64,000 nt of DNA, from positions 2,604,001 through 2,668,000 of the forward strand of contig JAMSLZ010000003.1 in assembly GCA_026027325.1 (NCBI GenBank), written 5' to 3'. Each line of letters opens with the position of its first letter. Within the stretch, counting starts at the first letter, position 1. A model generated the notes under the pieces. It was not told where the DNA came from. It saw only the letters and a list, made by a program, of their open reading frames with translations, and ran no database searches. This document shows, piece after piece, positions 1 through 10,473 of the stretch. The position numbers and the translations under genes are program-made. The DNA is from Actinomucor elegans (Eukaryota; Mucoromycota; Mucoromycetes; Mucorales; Mucoraceae).

Positions 1-168
1 CATGATTATAAACACTTCGAGGATGCATATTACAAAGAATTCTCAGGCAGGAAAATGGCGCAATCTAAGCCAACGCTTATACCTCTGTCTTTTAAGTGGC
101 TTTTGAAACTGATAATGAACCCGATGGCCAACAGAAAAACGAGAGGATCTAGTCTCTTCTATTCATCA

Positions 169-1849
169 ATGGACGAAGATCTGTTTTCCGAAAGAAGTGA
201 ATTCAATTTTGAATCAAAACTGATTAGAAATGACAGTAAAAACATGTAAATTAACTGCTTTCCCAAAGCTGCTACGGACCAAACCACTGACAACTTTTTG
301 ATCTAGTTATAATCGCCTTCGATCGATCGTTGACGATGCCACTTTTGTTATGGAAATGATAGATCTCATGCCTAGTTTAGCAGTTGTTGGTAATATATCG
401 AAAAAAAAAGATTTTTTTTTAAAGAAAACATTCAGAGGCTAAATGACGGGGTATCTGATTAGCTAATGAGCGTTGTGGATCATGGTATATCGATCGCTCC
501 AAGGTAAGCCATGAACATAAGATTGGATTACTCTCCTCCTTGAAAATATTAACCGCACAGTACAGAGAAAGGCCTATTCAGCTTACTTCAAATCGACTGA
601 CGGTCACATGCATATCTGGGACTTTAACATTCGCCGAAATAACCTTCACCTGCTTCCTATCCTCATGAGCCACAAAGGTTGTGTTATTGTAGATTCCACA
701 CGAAAAGGCAAACGTATACCAGATGCATTATCCAAAACCATTCCTATATGGTGCTGTGTGCTCAACCGTGCTGTAGCCAAACACCGCCAGCTTGCAGCCG
801 AAGACACATGGGACCTGCAATTCCATTCGTTGCCCTCGGCTGTCTCTCGGTCTGAACATGCTCAGATTGAAGCTCGTCTCGATATCTTTGTAGATAAGTT
901 GTTAACATCGGGTGTGGATATGCAGCAGGTCTCGCAGCAACTAGTAAAGCCCTTAAGGCCCATCTGGTACACTCCACAATCATATGATGCTTTGATCGAG
1001 TCACCACCGGACTTTAGCGATGCACCATTCTGTCCTGTGGTTTGTTTAAGTGCATCGGAAGCTGTGGAGGCAGGGTATCAATCAAGGCCTGGGTATTTGT
1101 ACGTGCAAGGTTCTGCGGATGATCAAGAAGCCTGGGCTTTTGTAACGTCTCTTAATTTTTTTTTTTTTGGATTGTATGATTTCTTATTTAATCATGATCA
1201 TAGGGCCTGACTCATTCCATTTTTTGGAAATACCGTACTGATATATTGACCAATGCTGCTGAATGCGAACAAAAGGTTAAGCATTATGTCGCGCAGTCGA
1301 ATGAATTGGAAGAAGGTTGTGATAACAATTATAGTTTTGTCAAGCCTACGCAATTAGCCATTGGTAACTACGCCAGTGGTAAACCTCCTCATTGCTGGCA
1401 AGAGTTTGATATAGTTATAAACTGCTCCGAAACGGAATATGAAGGAAATCAACAACACAAAGGGTATCTTCATCTACCTATACCAGATGGTAAAAAAGGC
1501 CAAATTGTATTTGGAGCCAGTATTCAAAAGGCAATCGACTTTGTGTATCCTTTATCGAACAAGAAAGTTCTTGTTCACTGTTCCACAGGTAAACAGAGCG
1601 CGTGCACTGACCTTTGGTTGCTAACAAAGTTTATAGGAAAAGACCATTCTGTAGGTATTTTGCTTTGCATTTTGATTCATTACTATGATCTTCAAGGCCA
1701 ATTGTGCACTACTGGCAAACCACGTGGTAATTGGGTAGAATGAATGAATATAATGTGCACTAATACAGTGATTTTTAGTGGATAAGAAGGTGGTTCAACA
1801 TCAATTAGTACGAATCATATCTAGCTGGGAAAAAGTACAGTATCTATGA
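169..1849 (+). CDS. RIT1: tRNA A64-2'-O-ribosylphosphate transferase (Rit1)
   Basis: Rit1 adds a 2'-O-ribosyl phosphate to A64 of initiator tRNA-Met, which keeps it out of elongation. Seven exons keep phase throughout: 169-245, 307-389, 463-503, 566-1141, 1204-1588, 1637-1726, 1779-1849, giving about 440 aa (yeast Rit1 is about 510). Family blocks seen in order are IYNRLRSI, ANERCGSWYID, AYFKSTDGH, NIRRNNLHLLP, DALSKTIPIWCCVLNRA and, in the C-terminal phosphatase-like domain, VLVHCSTGKD. The start at 169 is the methionine that gives a short leader before IYNRL; an upstream in-frame ATG at 55 would add 38 residues with no family support. The 48-bp intron at 1589-1636 is a multiple of three and stop-free, so retention would put 16 residues into the phosphate-binding loop. 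Exons 1 and 7 are short and slightly less certain than the rest. Confidence 0.92.
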
Positions 1850-2215
1850 AGCATAAAAAAAAATACATAAGAAACTGATAAACATGATTAGGCTGCACCT
1901 TCAAGAGTAACGCTAAAAAGAGTCAATACTCACTTTATGAGTACTAAATAAATTTATCATTTTGCTTATTGATAAAACAACGACTGATAGGAGTCTTATT
2001 AGTTATAATTCGAAAGGATCGGTTTTACTTTAGGTGTGAACTCTTATCACTTGATAAGTAACCATGATTTTATCACGTTATCTTGTTCGCTGTATTTAAA
2101 TGATAGCACCTTGGCTTTCGTATTGTTCCTTGTTGACGTCCGTTTCACTCTATTAGTTCTCTTTTATAGAAAACTAATCGTATTCTTCAACACACACCTT
2201 CTAACACTATAGTAA
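1850..2215. other. spacer, no gene seen
   Basis: Short gap between RIT1 and the following small ORF, containing AT-rich sequence. I see no open frame or RNA gene. It presumably carries the RIT1 3' end and the promoter of the next gene. Confidence 0.5.
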
Positions 2216-2575
2216 ATGCTCCCTAACTGGTTATCTTCTTGGTATCAACAACACAATGTACATCAATTACAAGAACCTTTTCATGATCAATATGAACCAG
2301 CAGAGGAAGATGGAGATTGGATAGAAGTTATCACTCCCAATACTAAAAGACATCAACCAATACCTGAATCAAATAATCATGCCGTGATATCTGATTTATC
2401 AATCCAACCTGAAGTAGCAACCAAGGCGCTTTCTCGACAAGAGCGTCGGGCCATGGCGCGTTCTGCTATCAGGGAGCAAAAGAAGCAAGCACGCATATCT
2501 GCTATGACTGTTGGTCGTAATAGAGGATTAGCTTCTTCTACATGCTTGCCTTCTAGTCCTTTAATTGCTAATTAG
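2216..2575 (+). CDS. small basic protein of unknown function
   Basis: Uninterrupted 119-residue frame with its own ATG and a tidy stop. I do not recognise the family. The N-terminal third is polar and acidic (AEEDGDWIEVI), while residues about 70-95 are strongly basic and probably helical (RQERRAMARSAIREQKKQAR). No signal peptide or membrane segment is seen. It lies 366 bp after RIT1 on the same strand and is convergent with MED31, whose stop is 146 bp away. The compositional contrast and the lack of competing overlapping genes favour a real gene. A fortuitous ORF is possible, since only one exon is visible. Confidence 0.5.
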   Translation: MLPNWLSSWYQQHNVHQLQEPFHDQYEPAEEDGDWIEVITPNTKRHQPIPESNNHAVISDLSIQPEVATKALSRQERRAMARSAIREQKKQARISAMTVGRNRGLASSTCLPSSPLIAN

Positions 2576-2721
2576 GACTTTTTTTTTTTTTTGGGATGTG
2601 AAGCATTGTCTTTCTACTACACCCTTTTTCTTTTTCTTTTTCTTTTTTTTCTTTTTTTTTTAACAAATAGGATCTTTATCATAAGTATAATAAAACTGCT
2701 ACTATTACTACTATCAGTTTA

Positions 2722-3218
2722 TTATTTATCAGCTTCATTCTTCAAAGACATCAACTCTTCTACAGCTGCTGTTGATTTTGGTGGATTACGCAAGTACTGC
2801 CAGTGGTAATATTGCATACGGTGCACTTCTTGGGTATTTTCTGAAGTACTGACATAATCCCGAAACTGGGCATGCTGTAGCAAGTCCAAAAAATATAAAG
2901 CGTGCGGGTAACTAGACGCAATAGTTGGTTAATTAACGCGTTTTTTTTAATATTACTTTTAATATATGCCTTACACTACAAATTTTGCATATTCTGGTTG
3001 TTTCCAATACTGCAAGTATTCCAAATAGTTAATAAATGCTGGATCTTTAAAGTATTGCTGTTGAGCTAGATCTAAGGATAGCCATGAGTGTTGGAAATAC
3101 GAGAATCTCGATAAATCGCCAACAGTAGCTTACTATTTAAATACCATGGGTTGGATAAGCATTGAATGAATTCTAATTCTATTTGAAATCGTCTCTTTTC
3201 TTCGTCTGCATCCAACAT
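2722..3218 (-). CDS. MED31: Mediator complex subunit 31 (Med31/Soh1)
   Basis: Med31 is a small conserved subunit of the Mediator middle module that couples activators to RNA polymerase II. Three exons on the minus strand, 3134-3218, 2975-3071 and 2722-2911, join in phase to give 123 aa, a normal length for fungal Med31. The core signature is clear: FIQCLSNPWYLN, LAQQQYFKDPAFINYLEYL, YWKQPEYAKF, YPHALYFLDLLQ and MQYYHWQYLR. Intron sizes are 62 and 63 bp with good GT-AG ends. The individual exons are too short to be called as separate long frames, so the gene is easy to miss. It is convergent with the small ORF on its left and backs onto the spacer before the CACTA element. Confidence 0.95.
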
Positions 3219-4245
3219 TGTTTTTGTAATGTAGCAAGAAAGTAAACCACCTGAAAGAATCTGTATGATTATCAGTCTCTTTTATTTTTATTATTATTAT
3301 TATTATTATATTATTGGATACCTGAGATTAAACAAAGTATCATCCATCGCTGCTGAAGTTCGACCAGAGTGACAAACCCATTTTCTTGGCTTTGATTTTA
3401 GTCCAATTTTTAAAAATCTCAACATACCTATATGCAAATCATCTATATTAAAGACGGTGTTGAATTACTTAAAGACAATATATTATTTCCTTAAAATAAT
3501 AGAATTTTTTGTGAAAGATTGGTTTCTGAAATTTCCAGAAATACAACCATAACTCACGTATTTTTAATGATAAAAACACTGAAAGGATTACTGTATACTT
3601 TTCAATATACTAAAACTACGTTAACACAAATTAATTTCCTCACTACAAAAAATGAATGTGCGGAAAAATTGAGACTAAAGGATGCCTTTAGGAAATTTCA
3701 GAACCGTTCTTTTTGCCGCCTCTCTACGTTTCTCAAATGGTATCTGCTTAATGTCCTTCTGACAAGTAATTAACTTCAAAATGAAGTATTGCATTTCCTA
3801 AAAGTATTATTTAACCAAGATAATATGGATATAAAATATTTCAACGGTTAGCTGTAAAATAGATGCTTTTTAATATATTAGCTTTAATGATGTGTAGACA
3901 ACTTGACCAATTCTGGTTAATATCACACCTAATAAGCGCTCCATGCTTAAAGCGAGCTGCATTCACTGTACTTAAAGTGCGACAATATACGTTATATGCG
4001 TAAATTAGCAGCATTTCGTAGAAAATCATCTGATCGCGTCTAGATTTCTTGACTGAATTGGGCCCAAAGCCGCATTACGCTAGTAATCCATATTTAGTAT
4101 GAGCTTTTGAATCTAATAGATACCCAGTTAGACTTTAATAATTTGGAAATATGATAGTAGTTAACAATAGAGTGTTTCTGAGATATCTTTGGCGTTGGTA
4201 TGGAGTGAAGAAACTTGATTGGCTATCGGCAATTAAATACAAAAA
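3219..4245. other. spacer left of the transposon
   Basis: About 1 kb without a convincing gene. It holds a TTA-type microsatellite near 3283-3315 and an 84-codon open frame at 3519-3773 with no recognisable motif. A CCAAT-like box (ATTGG, 4219-4223) lies about 25 bp before the transposon. This stretch may once have been the promoter of the gene now starting at 9539. Confidence 0.4.
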
Positions 4246-4404
4246 CTACACTATGGGAAAAATTCGAGTGAATTTCGAGTGAATTTCAAGTTAACTCGGT
4301 TTGCAGGAGAATCGTTGCCGTTTCGAGTGAATTCAAGTTAACTTGCAATTCACCTGCAATTCACTTGAAAATCAGGTTAACCCGAAATTCACCTTAAATT
4401 AACT

Positions 4405-4576
4405 CGAAAAACATGTTAACTCGCAATTCACTTGCAATTCACTCGAAAAACATGTTAACTTGCAATTCACTTGCAATTCACTCGAAAAACATGTTAACTT
4501 GCAATTCACTTGCAATTCACTCGAAAAACATGTTAACTTGCAATTCACTTGCAATTCACTCGAAAAGCATGTTAAC
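4405..4576. repeat. 39-bp subterminal tandem repeat of the transposon
   Basis: The word CGAAAAACATGTTAAC recurs at 4405, 4444, 4483 and 4522, and once more with one change (CGAAAAGC...) at 4561, an exact 39-bp period. Each unit also holds two copies of GCAATTCACT. Subterminal repeats of this kind bind the transposase or its partner in plant CACTA elements; that role here is inferred. Further unordered copies of the short motif lie at 4262-4400 and at 9380-9475. Confidence 0.9.
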
Positions 4577-4735
4577 CTTCCTATGATTTCAACCACTTAT
4601 ATTTCAACCTTTTTTGCATGTATTAACCATGTATAGATAATGAAACAACATATGTGTAATGATGACTCTTTATTCAATAAGATAAACGATACAAAATGGG
4701 TATATAATATTAAGCTAATTATATTTACTGATATA

Positions 4736-5409
4736 TTACTGCAGTCCTTGATTTCTTGCATTTCTTAACTGCGCACCTTCCGCTTGAAGCCTACAAATGG
4801 GTGTTCATTTTTCTCTCCTTTTGATTCAATATGCAATAGTTATAGAATGTACACTTACACTTTCTTCCTGTTATATTTGCTTCTGTTAGTCCATTTTTCT
4901 TGCACAAGAAACTCGCAAGGCCAAAATCTTACACACTTGTTGATGATAGCAAGCCGTTCATCTGATGCTATCGACTGTTGTAGTGCCGACTGTATCATGG
5001 AGAGCTTATTAAGAGAAGAAAGCAGCCTCCAGCTTTTACATGCAGCTTCTGGGTTCTGCTGCGCAAAAGTTAGTACTGAAGAGAAAGCTTCTTGATCAAG
5101 TATTCCCATCAGGCTGCTGATATCTTCATCATTAGGCACTGGCTCCTTTAGGTGTTCTTTTAAAAAGCATTGGATATAGACTTTAGAATTTACTCTCCTT
5201 TGCTTCTTTGGCACTGGGATAGTTTTTGAGCTTCCTATGTTTAAAGAGGGTTGAAGCTTTTCATCGAAATAGTTTACGAGATCTTGTTTAAAATCTTCCA
5301 TCCAAGGTGGAGGTAGATTTATTTGACTGTTAAGATCTCTGTCGTTTTCTCTGCTGCTGGATTGACTGGATTGGCTGGTCTGTCTAATTTGTCTTCTGTT
5401 AGCTGGCAT
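4736..5409 (-). CDS. second protein of the CACTA element, unknown function
   Basis: Two exons, 4859-5409 and 4736-4790, join across a clean GTAAGT...TTTGTAG intron (4791-4858) to give 201 aa. The N-terminus is rich in Q, S and R; residues about 60-75 are basic (PVPKKQRRVNS), and the rest looks helical (VYIQCFLKEHLKEP, WRLLSSLNKLSMIQSAL). I do not recognise a domain. By position it is the counterpart of the TnpA-like DNA-binding accessory protein of plant CACTA elements, but no sequence similarity is claimed. It is transcribed divergently from the transposase gene, so the two probably share regulatory DNA at 5410-6022. The ORF without splicing would end 14 residues sooner at 4855. Confidence 0.65.
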
Positions 5410-6022
5410 GATTCTAATGATTTTATAAAATTTATGGAAAGAAATGAGTGCAAAAGAAATGCATGTAGTGGAACCATCTTTATATCATAAGCCCTGCAGT
5501 TAAAAATGGCTTTAACTTAATAGGTATAGCCTGTGTCGGGAGAATCTTACCAGGAAGTGCTAGGTATCATATACAAAAAATCAGAACCTATTAGAGCTAA
5601 TGTAACGTAATTATGCGTAATAAACAAACCTTGCTCGAATATTGATATCTCTCTTGTGGTGAAACGCACATATGGCACTCTGCATATATATATTAAGGAA
5701 TGGGTTTCATCTAACCATCCATCTAAAGAGGGAAGTTTGGATCACCGCTGAAAGGACAATTAATGCAGAGTGAACATATATTAAAAAAGACCTTTGATTG
5801 TTACCAAGAGACTATTTTCTTTGAAATCTAAATACAAGACATACGTGCTAGATAGGATAGCTAAACTTACTTTAGATCAATAAAACCTCATAAAACGGTT
5901 TTAATTCATTTATTCGCTTTTTATTCAATTTTTACCGCATCTCTAAAACTGTGCATATAATACGTGCAGAGTCCCAACGCTTTTACCTTTATTTTACTCT
6001 TTCGCCTATTTCAACAAGAATA

Positions 6023-9000
6023 ATGCCTGGTGAAAACTGCCCAGTGTGTCAACAGTACTTTACTAAAAAAGAAATAAGAAGGCATATTATCAATTGCAGA
6101 ATGCGACGTGCTTTCAATATATATAGTCAAGTAAAGCAGAAACTTACACTATCTCAGCAAGGTCATTTCGCCAGTAACCCTTATGTATCAGATGATCTTT
6201 TAAACCATGAAACGCAACATCAATCAAGCACTGATATTGTAAATAACAATCCTGCTGATATTTTACGAACAAGCCACTGTGATTTCAGTAACTCTGTAGA
6301 TATGAACAGCTTGGATGAATGCGACTCTATAGCGAATGAAGAAGAAAATTCAGAAAAAACTAAGGTAATACAAGAAGGTTGGCGAACAGTTGGCGCTATA
6401 GAAGAAGACGCAATAAAAAAAACCACAGTGGAAGAAATATACTCTAGATTAAGCAAATTCAAAGATACTATTACCCATCCTATTCAGCTTAAAATCAAGG
6501 ACGATGGTAAACAGTACATGGATATTTTAAGTCCTCCAGAGAGGAAAAGTCTAGAACTGAAGTATCTCTTAAAAGAAAACAATGTATCAAAAAGTACGAC
6601 CGAAAAAATATTCAACTTCTTCAATGAGTACTTAATTGAGATGAATAGTGGTATAGTTATTATTTCCATCTTGCTGCTTTACTACTACCAGTGTGCTCAC
6701 TGCTATTCTTATTTTCTTTTATAGAACATCTAAAATTCATCAGCCCGTATAAATGCGAAAGCATTAATAATAATCATATAATCCAACTTCAAGCTGATAA
6801 ATATGACATGTGTCCTGAAGGGTGCTACATGTATTACCCTGGTGACAGTCAAACTGCTTGCCCTAGGTTAAGTTGCAAGAGACATCGTTATGAAGAGACA
6901 TCGTCCACATCAACTATCATGGAAGCTAAAGCCAAGCATTACCAACTATCACTTAGTAAGCAGTTGGCCTATTTTATGCTGTCTGAAAAGAATAGGAAGA
7001 AGTTGAAATATAAAGCTACGCGTAGCTCTGTGTATAGTTCAACCGATGAGCTTGATGGCTGCGAGAGAGATATATTGGATGGATTCGCTTTTAAAAGTAG
7101 AAATAGTGACGCCGAAGAAGACTATAACCTCTCGCTCTCGTTCCATTACGATGGATTCCATCCTTTTGACACAGGTGATAATAGTATGGCAATTATCATG
7201 TTTACTATTAATGATATACCACCAGAACAAAGGTACAAAACAAAATAACTTGGCGCTGAAACTTTAATGGATAAATTAAATGCTCTATTATAGATTTGAT
7301 CCAGAAAACAGACTGATCGTTGCCGTCATACCTGGTCCGAGAAAACCCTATGATATCTTTAGTTTCCTTTATCCTACCATCCAGGAGCTTCTCGTTTTGG
7401 AAACAGAAGGCATTATTGTCGAAACAGGAACCTCTTCCATCCGTATAAAGGCCCACTTATTAAACATAATTGGTGATATTCCTGGACTATCAGAGCTATG
7501 TTTACATGCTGGCCATAATTCTTACCATGGATGCCGCATTTGCAAGATCAAAGGCATTTATTCCAAATCAAAAAGGACTATAGTTTTTCCTGGAACAAAT
7601 GAAGCACAAGAGCCCATTGAATACCCATTAAGGACTTCTGAGGATTATCAAAACGGTGACTTGGTAAGAAGCTTAATAAATTAAACAATAGTAACTGTAT
7701 CAGTGTCTAATGCAGTATGATTTGATTAACTATCTAGGCTACTTCACTCAAAGGGAAATTGCCATTTGCATTATTAAAAAGCTTTCATGGATGTTCATTT
7801 TTTGGATTAGATGAGATGCACTTATGGGGAATGAATATAGCCAAGCACATATGGTCCATGATGAAGGATGACTCTCAGAGATTCGGATACTATAACCCTT
7901 TGTTCCTTCGGAACGCCTATAGAGAAGAAATTGGCAGAGCAATGGTTCAAATACAACGAATGCTTCCAAATGGAGCCATTGATGGTCAATTTATAGGTAT
8001 TAGAGATTAACTCAAGAAACTTAATGCTAATTATTCCAATGAATTAATATCCTTGCTTTTTTCTTCACTTAGATATTTCTTCCAAATCAGGCCAATCTCG
8101 TAGCGTTGACTGGATTGATTTTTTAATGTACATAGTACCCACTTTGGTAGTGGAGGCGTTACGAAAACAACATGCTGATATTTACCAAACCGAAAGAAAT
8201 AGAAAAAAGAAGAGAAAGGTAGCTTCTCCTGTACTGGAAGCTGTTGATGATGCGTGCAATGCTTTGAAATCAATATCCATGGTCTGCACTTTGACCCAAA
8301 AATTCAACATATATCCAAGTGATCTGTTACGGATTGATGAGTAAGTTTTTTTTTTGAGAGACTACTACGTGCAGCTATGCTAAGTTTTCGATAATTTATA
8401 TCGTCTTTTCATTCTAGATTAGTAAAAAGATGGCATGCGTTCTTACTGCAGAAGATGGGAAAAGATACATTTACCATTAACCAGCATTATCTAAAACATT
8501 TGTCCTATATTATTTTTCAGCTTGGTCCACTTAGATTGATAAGCGCCCGAACTCTTGAAAGAAGTATTCAAGATGTAAAAAGACATATCAAGTCTAAACA
8601 AAATCCTCAAAAAAACTCTGTCACTGTTCTAATGGATCACTACACAAAAGCGTATAAAAACTGGCAGATTGGAATTGAAAGCCATAGTGTTGATGAAGAT
8701 ATGGTATTTAAACCTTCTTCTGCTGACTTAATCAACCAATTATTTCCAACGTGTGATATTAAGCATCTAATCCAGCAATATCTAGCCGATCATAATGGTT
8801 CCAGTTCAACAGAAGAGGAGTACTCTGTTTCTACTTCTAATACTTACGGTAAAACGAGGAATGGCCAAACCGTTGATATTTCTTCAAGAAAACAAAACCA
8901 AAAGATAGTTGCATACATATCAGATGATACTATGTCCTTACAATATAATATAGGCCAAGTAAAGCAGTTTATTAGATGGAAAGATCAAATACTTGCCTTA

Positions 9001-9177
9001 TTACAACATCAAACGACTTTAGTGTTTGATGGTCAAACATGCTGCTATTATACGCAACCCTATGAAGAAAGGCTCCTATGGAAAATAATCAAAGCCAAGG
9101 ACATAATAGGATATGCTATACTTATACCTTCTTTATTAAATAAAGACAAAACATATGTTGCTTGGAGACCTTATTAA
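6023..9177 (+). CDS. tnp2-like transposase of the CACTA element
   Basis: Six exons, 6023-6650, 6725-7232, 7294-7663, 7738-7996, 8073-8340 and 8418-9177, keep phase throughout and give 930 aa. The N-terminus carries a zinc-finger-like CPVC...H..NC motif. The catalytic core has tnp2 landmarks in order: YDGFHPF, then VIPGPRKPYDIF, a zinc-knuckle-like YHGCRICKIKG, LDEMHLWGMN and SVDWIDFLMYIVP. In the family these blocks carry the DDE acidic residues that cut and rejoin DNA at the CACTA ends. I chose 6023 as start because it directly precedes the zinc motif; an upstream in-frame ATG at 5951 is possible. No inactivating change is visible. Confidence 0.9.
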
Positions 9178-9538
9178 ACCAAGTACATATATAAATTTAT
9201 TCTATACTATCAATGCTGTCTTATATTCGTTGAAACCAGAGCTCTGCTTCACTGTTTAGTTTAACATACAATTTACTCGAACTAGCTCCATATTCACTCC
9301 AATTGGGAAACATGGAAATTCATGGAAAAATAATGGAAATAAAAGTTAAGGTGCATTAACCTGGTTTCCAAGTTGCCATGAAATTCACTTTATTTCACTT
9401 TAAATTCAGGTGAAAGCACTAATTCACTTGAAATTCACTTGATTTTGCCATGAATTCACTTTATTTCACTTTTTTTTTCCCATAGTGCTACTCTATCTTG
9501 TTCTTTACAGAGCGCGAGCGTGGTTCTACCCTTTCATA

Positions 9539-10473
9539 ATGACAAGTATGTCGAAGAGATCCGTAGCTGACATTACTAAACAATGGCAAACAAACTTAAA
9601 TAAGCGGCGTAGCAGGCCATCAGCAAAACAAATACTGAAGCGATCCCCCAATTCACTCGAAGCAAAGTTAGCAGTAAGCCCTTATGGTAAACCGTGTATA
9701 CAAACTGCTTAACATATGCTAATACACTTTCTCTTCAGCTGCTATCTTGGCTTCACCATTAAGACGCTGTGCCTTTAGCAGCCGCATATTTCCCTCGAGT
9801 AAATATATAGCTGAATCTTCAGTACACTCGTGCCGCTAATACGTTTTTTCATAGGGTTGCTACTTCGCTTTGGTTTAGGTTGGCATCCAGAAACCAAAAT
9901 GAACTGGGCCTTTCCCTCTTTAAGCAAATCAAAAGGTTTTGGTTATTATGTCAATCTTAAAAAAGAAGTGTTACAGTTGATGCAGAGAGGAGGTACGTTA
10001 CAGACTCAAGCAAGGTAAACATGCTCTAACTCTGCCAATTAGCTTATCAATCCGTGTTTCGAGGCTCTGCCGCCTTTAGATCAGACATGACAGAGCACAC
10101 GCAAAAGTTACTTTTTAAGCAATCGTTAAAAGAGTTTGAACGATATCCAATCGAAAAGTATACTCTACTTTCTCCTTTATCGGCATCTCAGTGGACTAGT
10201 GCACATGGCCTAACTTCTCCATTGGGCTATCAATGTATTTTACTATTTGATGTCCAAGATTCTTCCCTGATCTGCCAACTCGACCATAAAATTGACTCGC
10301 ATACACATATACCATGTTACAATATGCAGCAATTCTGGTCCAAACACGATATCGAAGCTATCAAATCTCAACTCAATCATAAAACACCCTTCGCTCTAGG
10401 CGTTCCTAAAACCAAAGAAACAGTACAACTTGCCATTGATTTATGGCGTTGCAGACAGTTTATTACCAATTAG
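9539..10473 (+). CDS. unknown conserved-looking protein, possibly mitochondrial
   Basis: Four exons, 9539-9686, 9739-9798, 9855-9992 and 10043-10473, join in phase to give 258 aa. I cannot name the family. The first 45 residues are rich in K, R, S and N and lack acidic residues apart from D10 and E42, like a mitochondrial presequence or RNA-binding tail. Next comes a YAAILASPLRRCAF stretch with RIFPSRLLLRFGL. The C-terminal half is mixed alpha/beta, ending LGVPKTKETVQLAIDLWRC. The start codon is only 51 bp from the right end of the CACTA element, so its native promoter has been displaced. Its stop overlaps the stop of the convergent DENND11-like gene by three bases. Confidence 0.65.

Larger units (their letters stand above)
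4246..9490 (+). mobile_element. CACTA-type DNA transposon with target site duplication
   Basis: The element proper spans 4249-9487 (5,239 bp). Both ends carry the same 14-bp inverted repeat CACTATGGGAAAAA (4249-4262 and, inverted, 9474-9487), and both are flanked by the trinucleotide CTA (4246-4248 and 9488-9490). A CACTA terminus with a 3-bp duplication is the hallmark of the CACTA/EnSpm superfamily. Inside are two divergent genes, a six-exon tnp2-like transposase (plus) and a two-exon second protein (minus), separated by about 0.6 kb of presumed shared promoter. The subterminal regions are full of short motifs related to AATTCACTTG, with an exact 39-bp tandem array on the left. No stop or frameshift is seen in either gene, so the copy looks recent and potentially autonomous, though activity cannot be judged from sequence. 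Confidence 0.93.

Noticed and set aside
55..168. ATG at 55 as the RIT1 start
   Set aside because: It is in frame but adds 38 residues without family support; the ATG at 169 gives the usual short leader.
2591..2809. 72-codon plus frame after the small ORF
   Set aside because: It runs through a T-rich tract and antisense to the last exon of MED31.
3519..3773. 84-codon plus frame
   Set aside because: No motif, no splice partner; AT-rich chance frame.
4399..4596. 65-aa repetitive minus frame (CFSSELQVNCKLT repeats)
   Set aside because: It is simply the translation of the 39-bp tandem array; the period is a multiple of three.
9485..9538. Upstream extension of the gene at 9539 into the transposon end
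   Set aside because: Starts at a non-ATG codon within the inverted repeat; the ATG at 9539 is the natural start.
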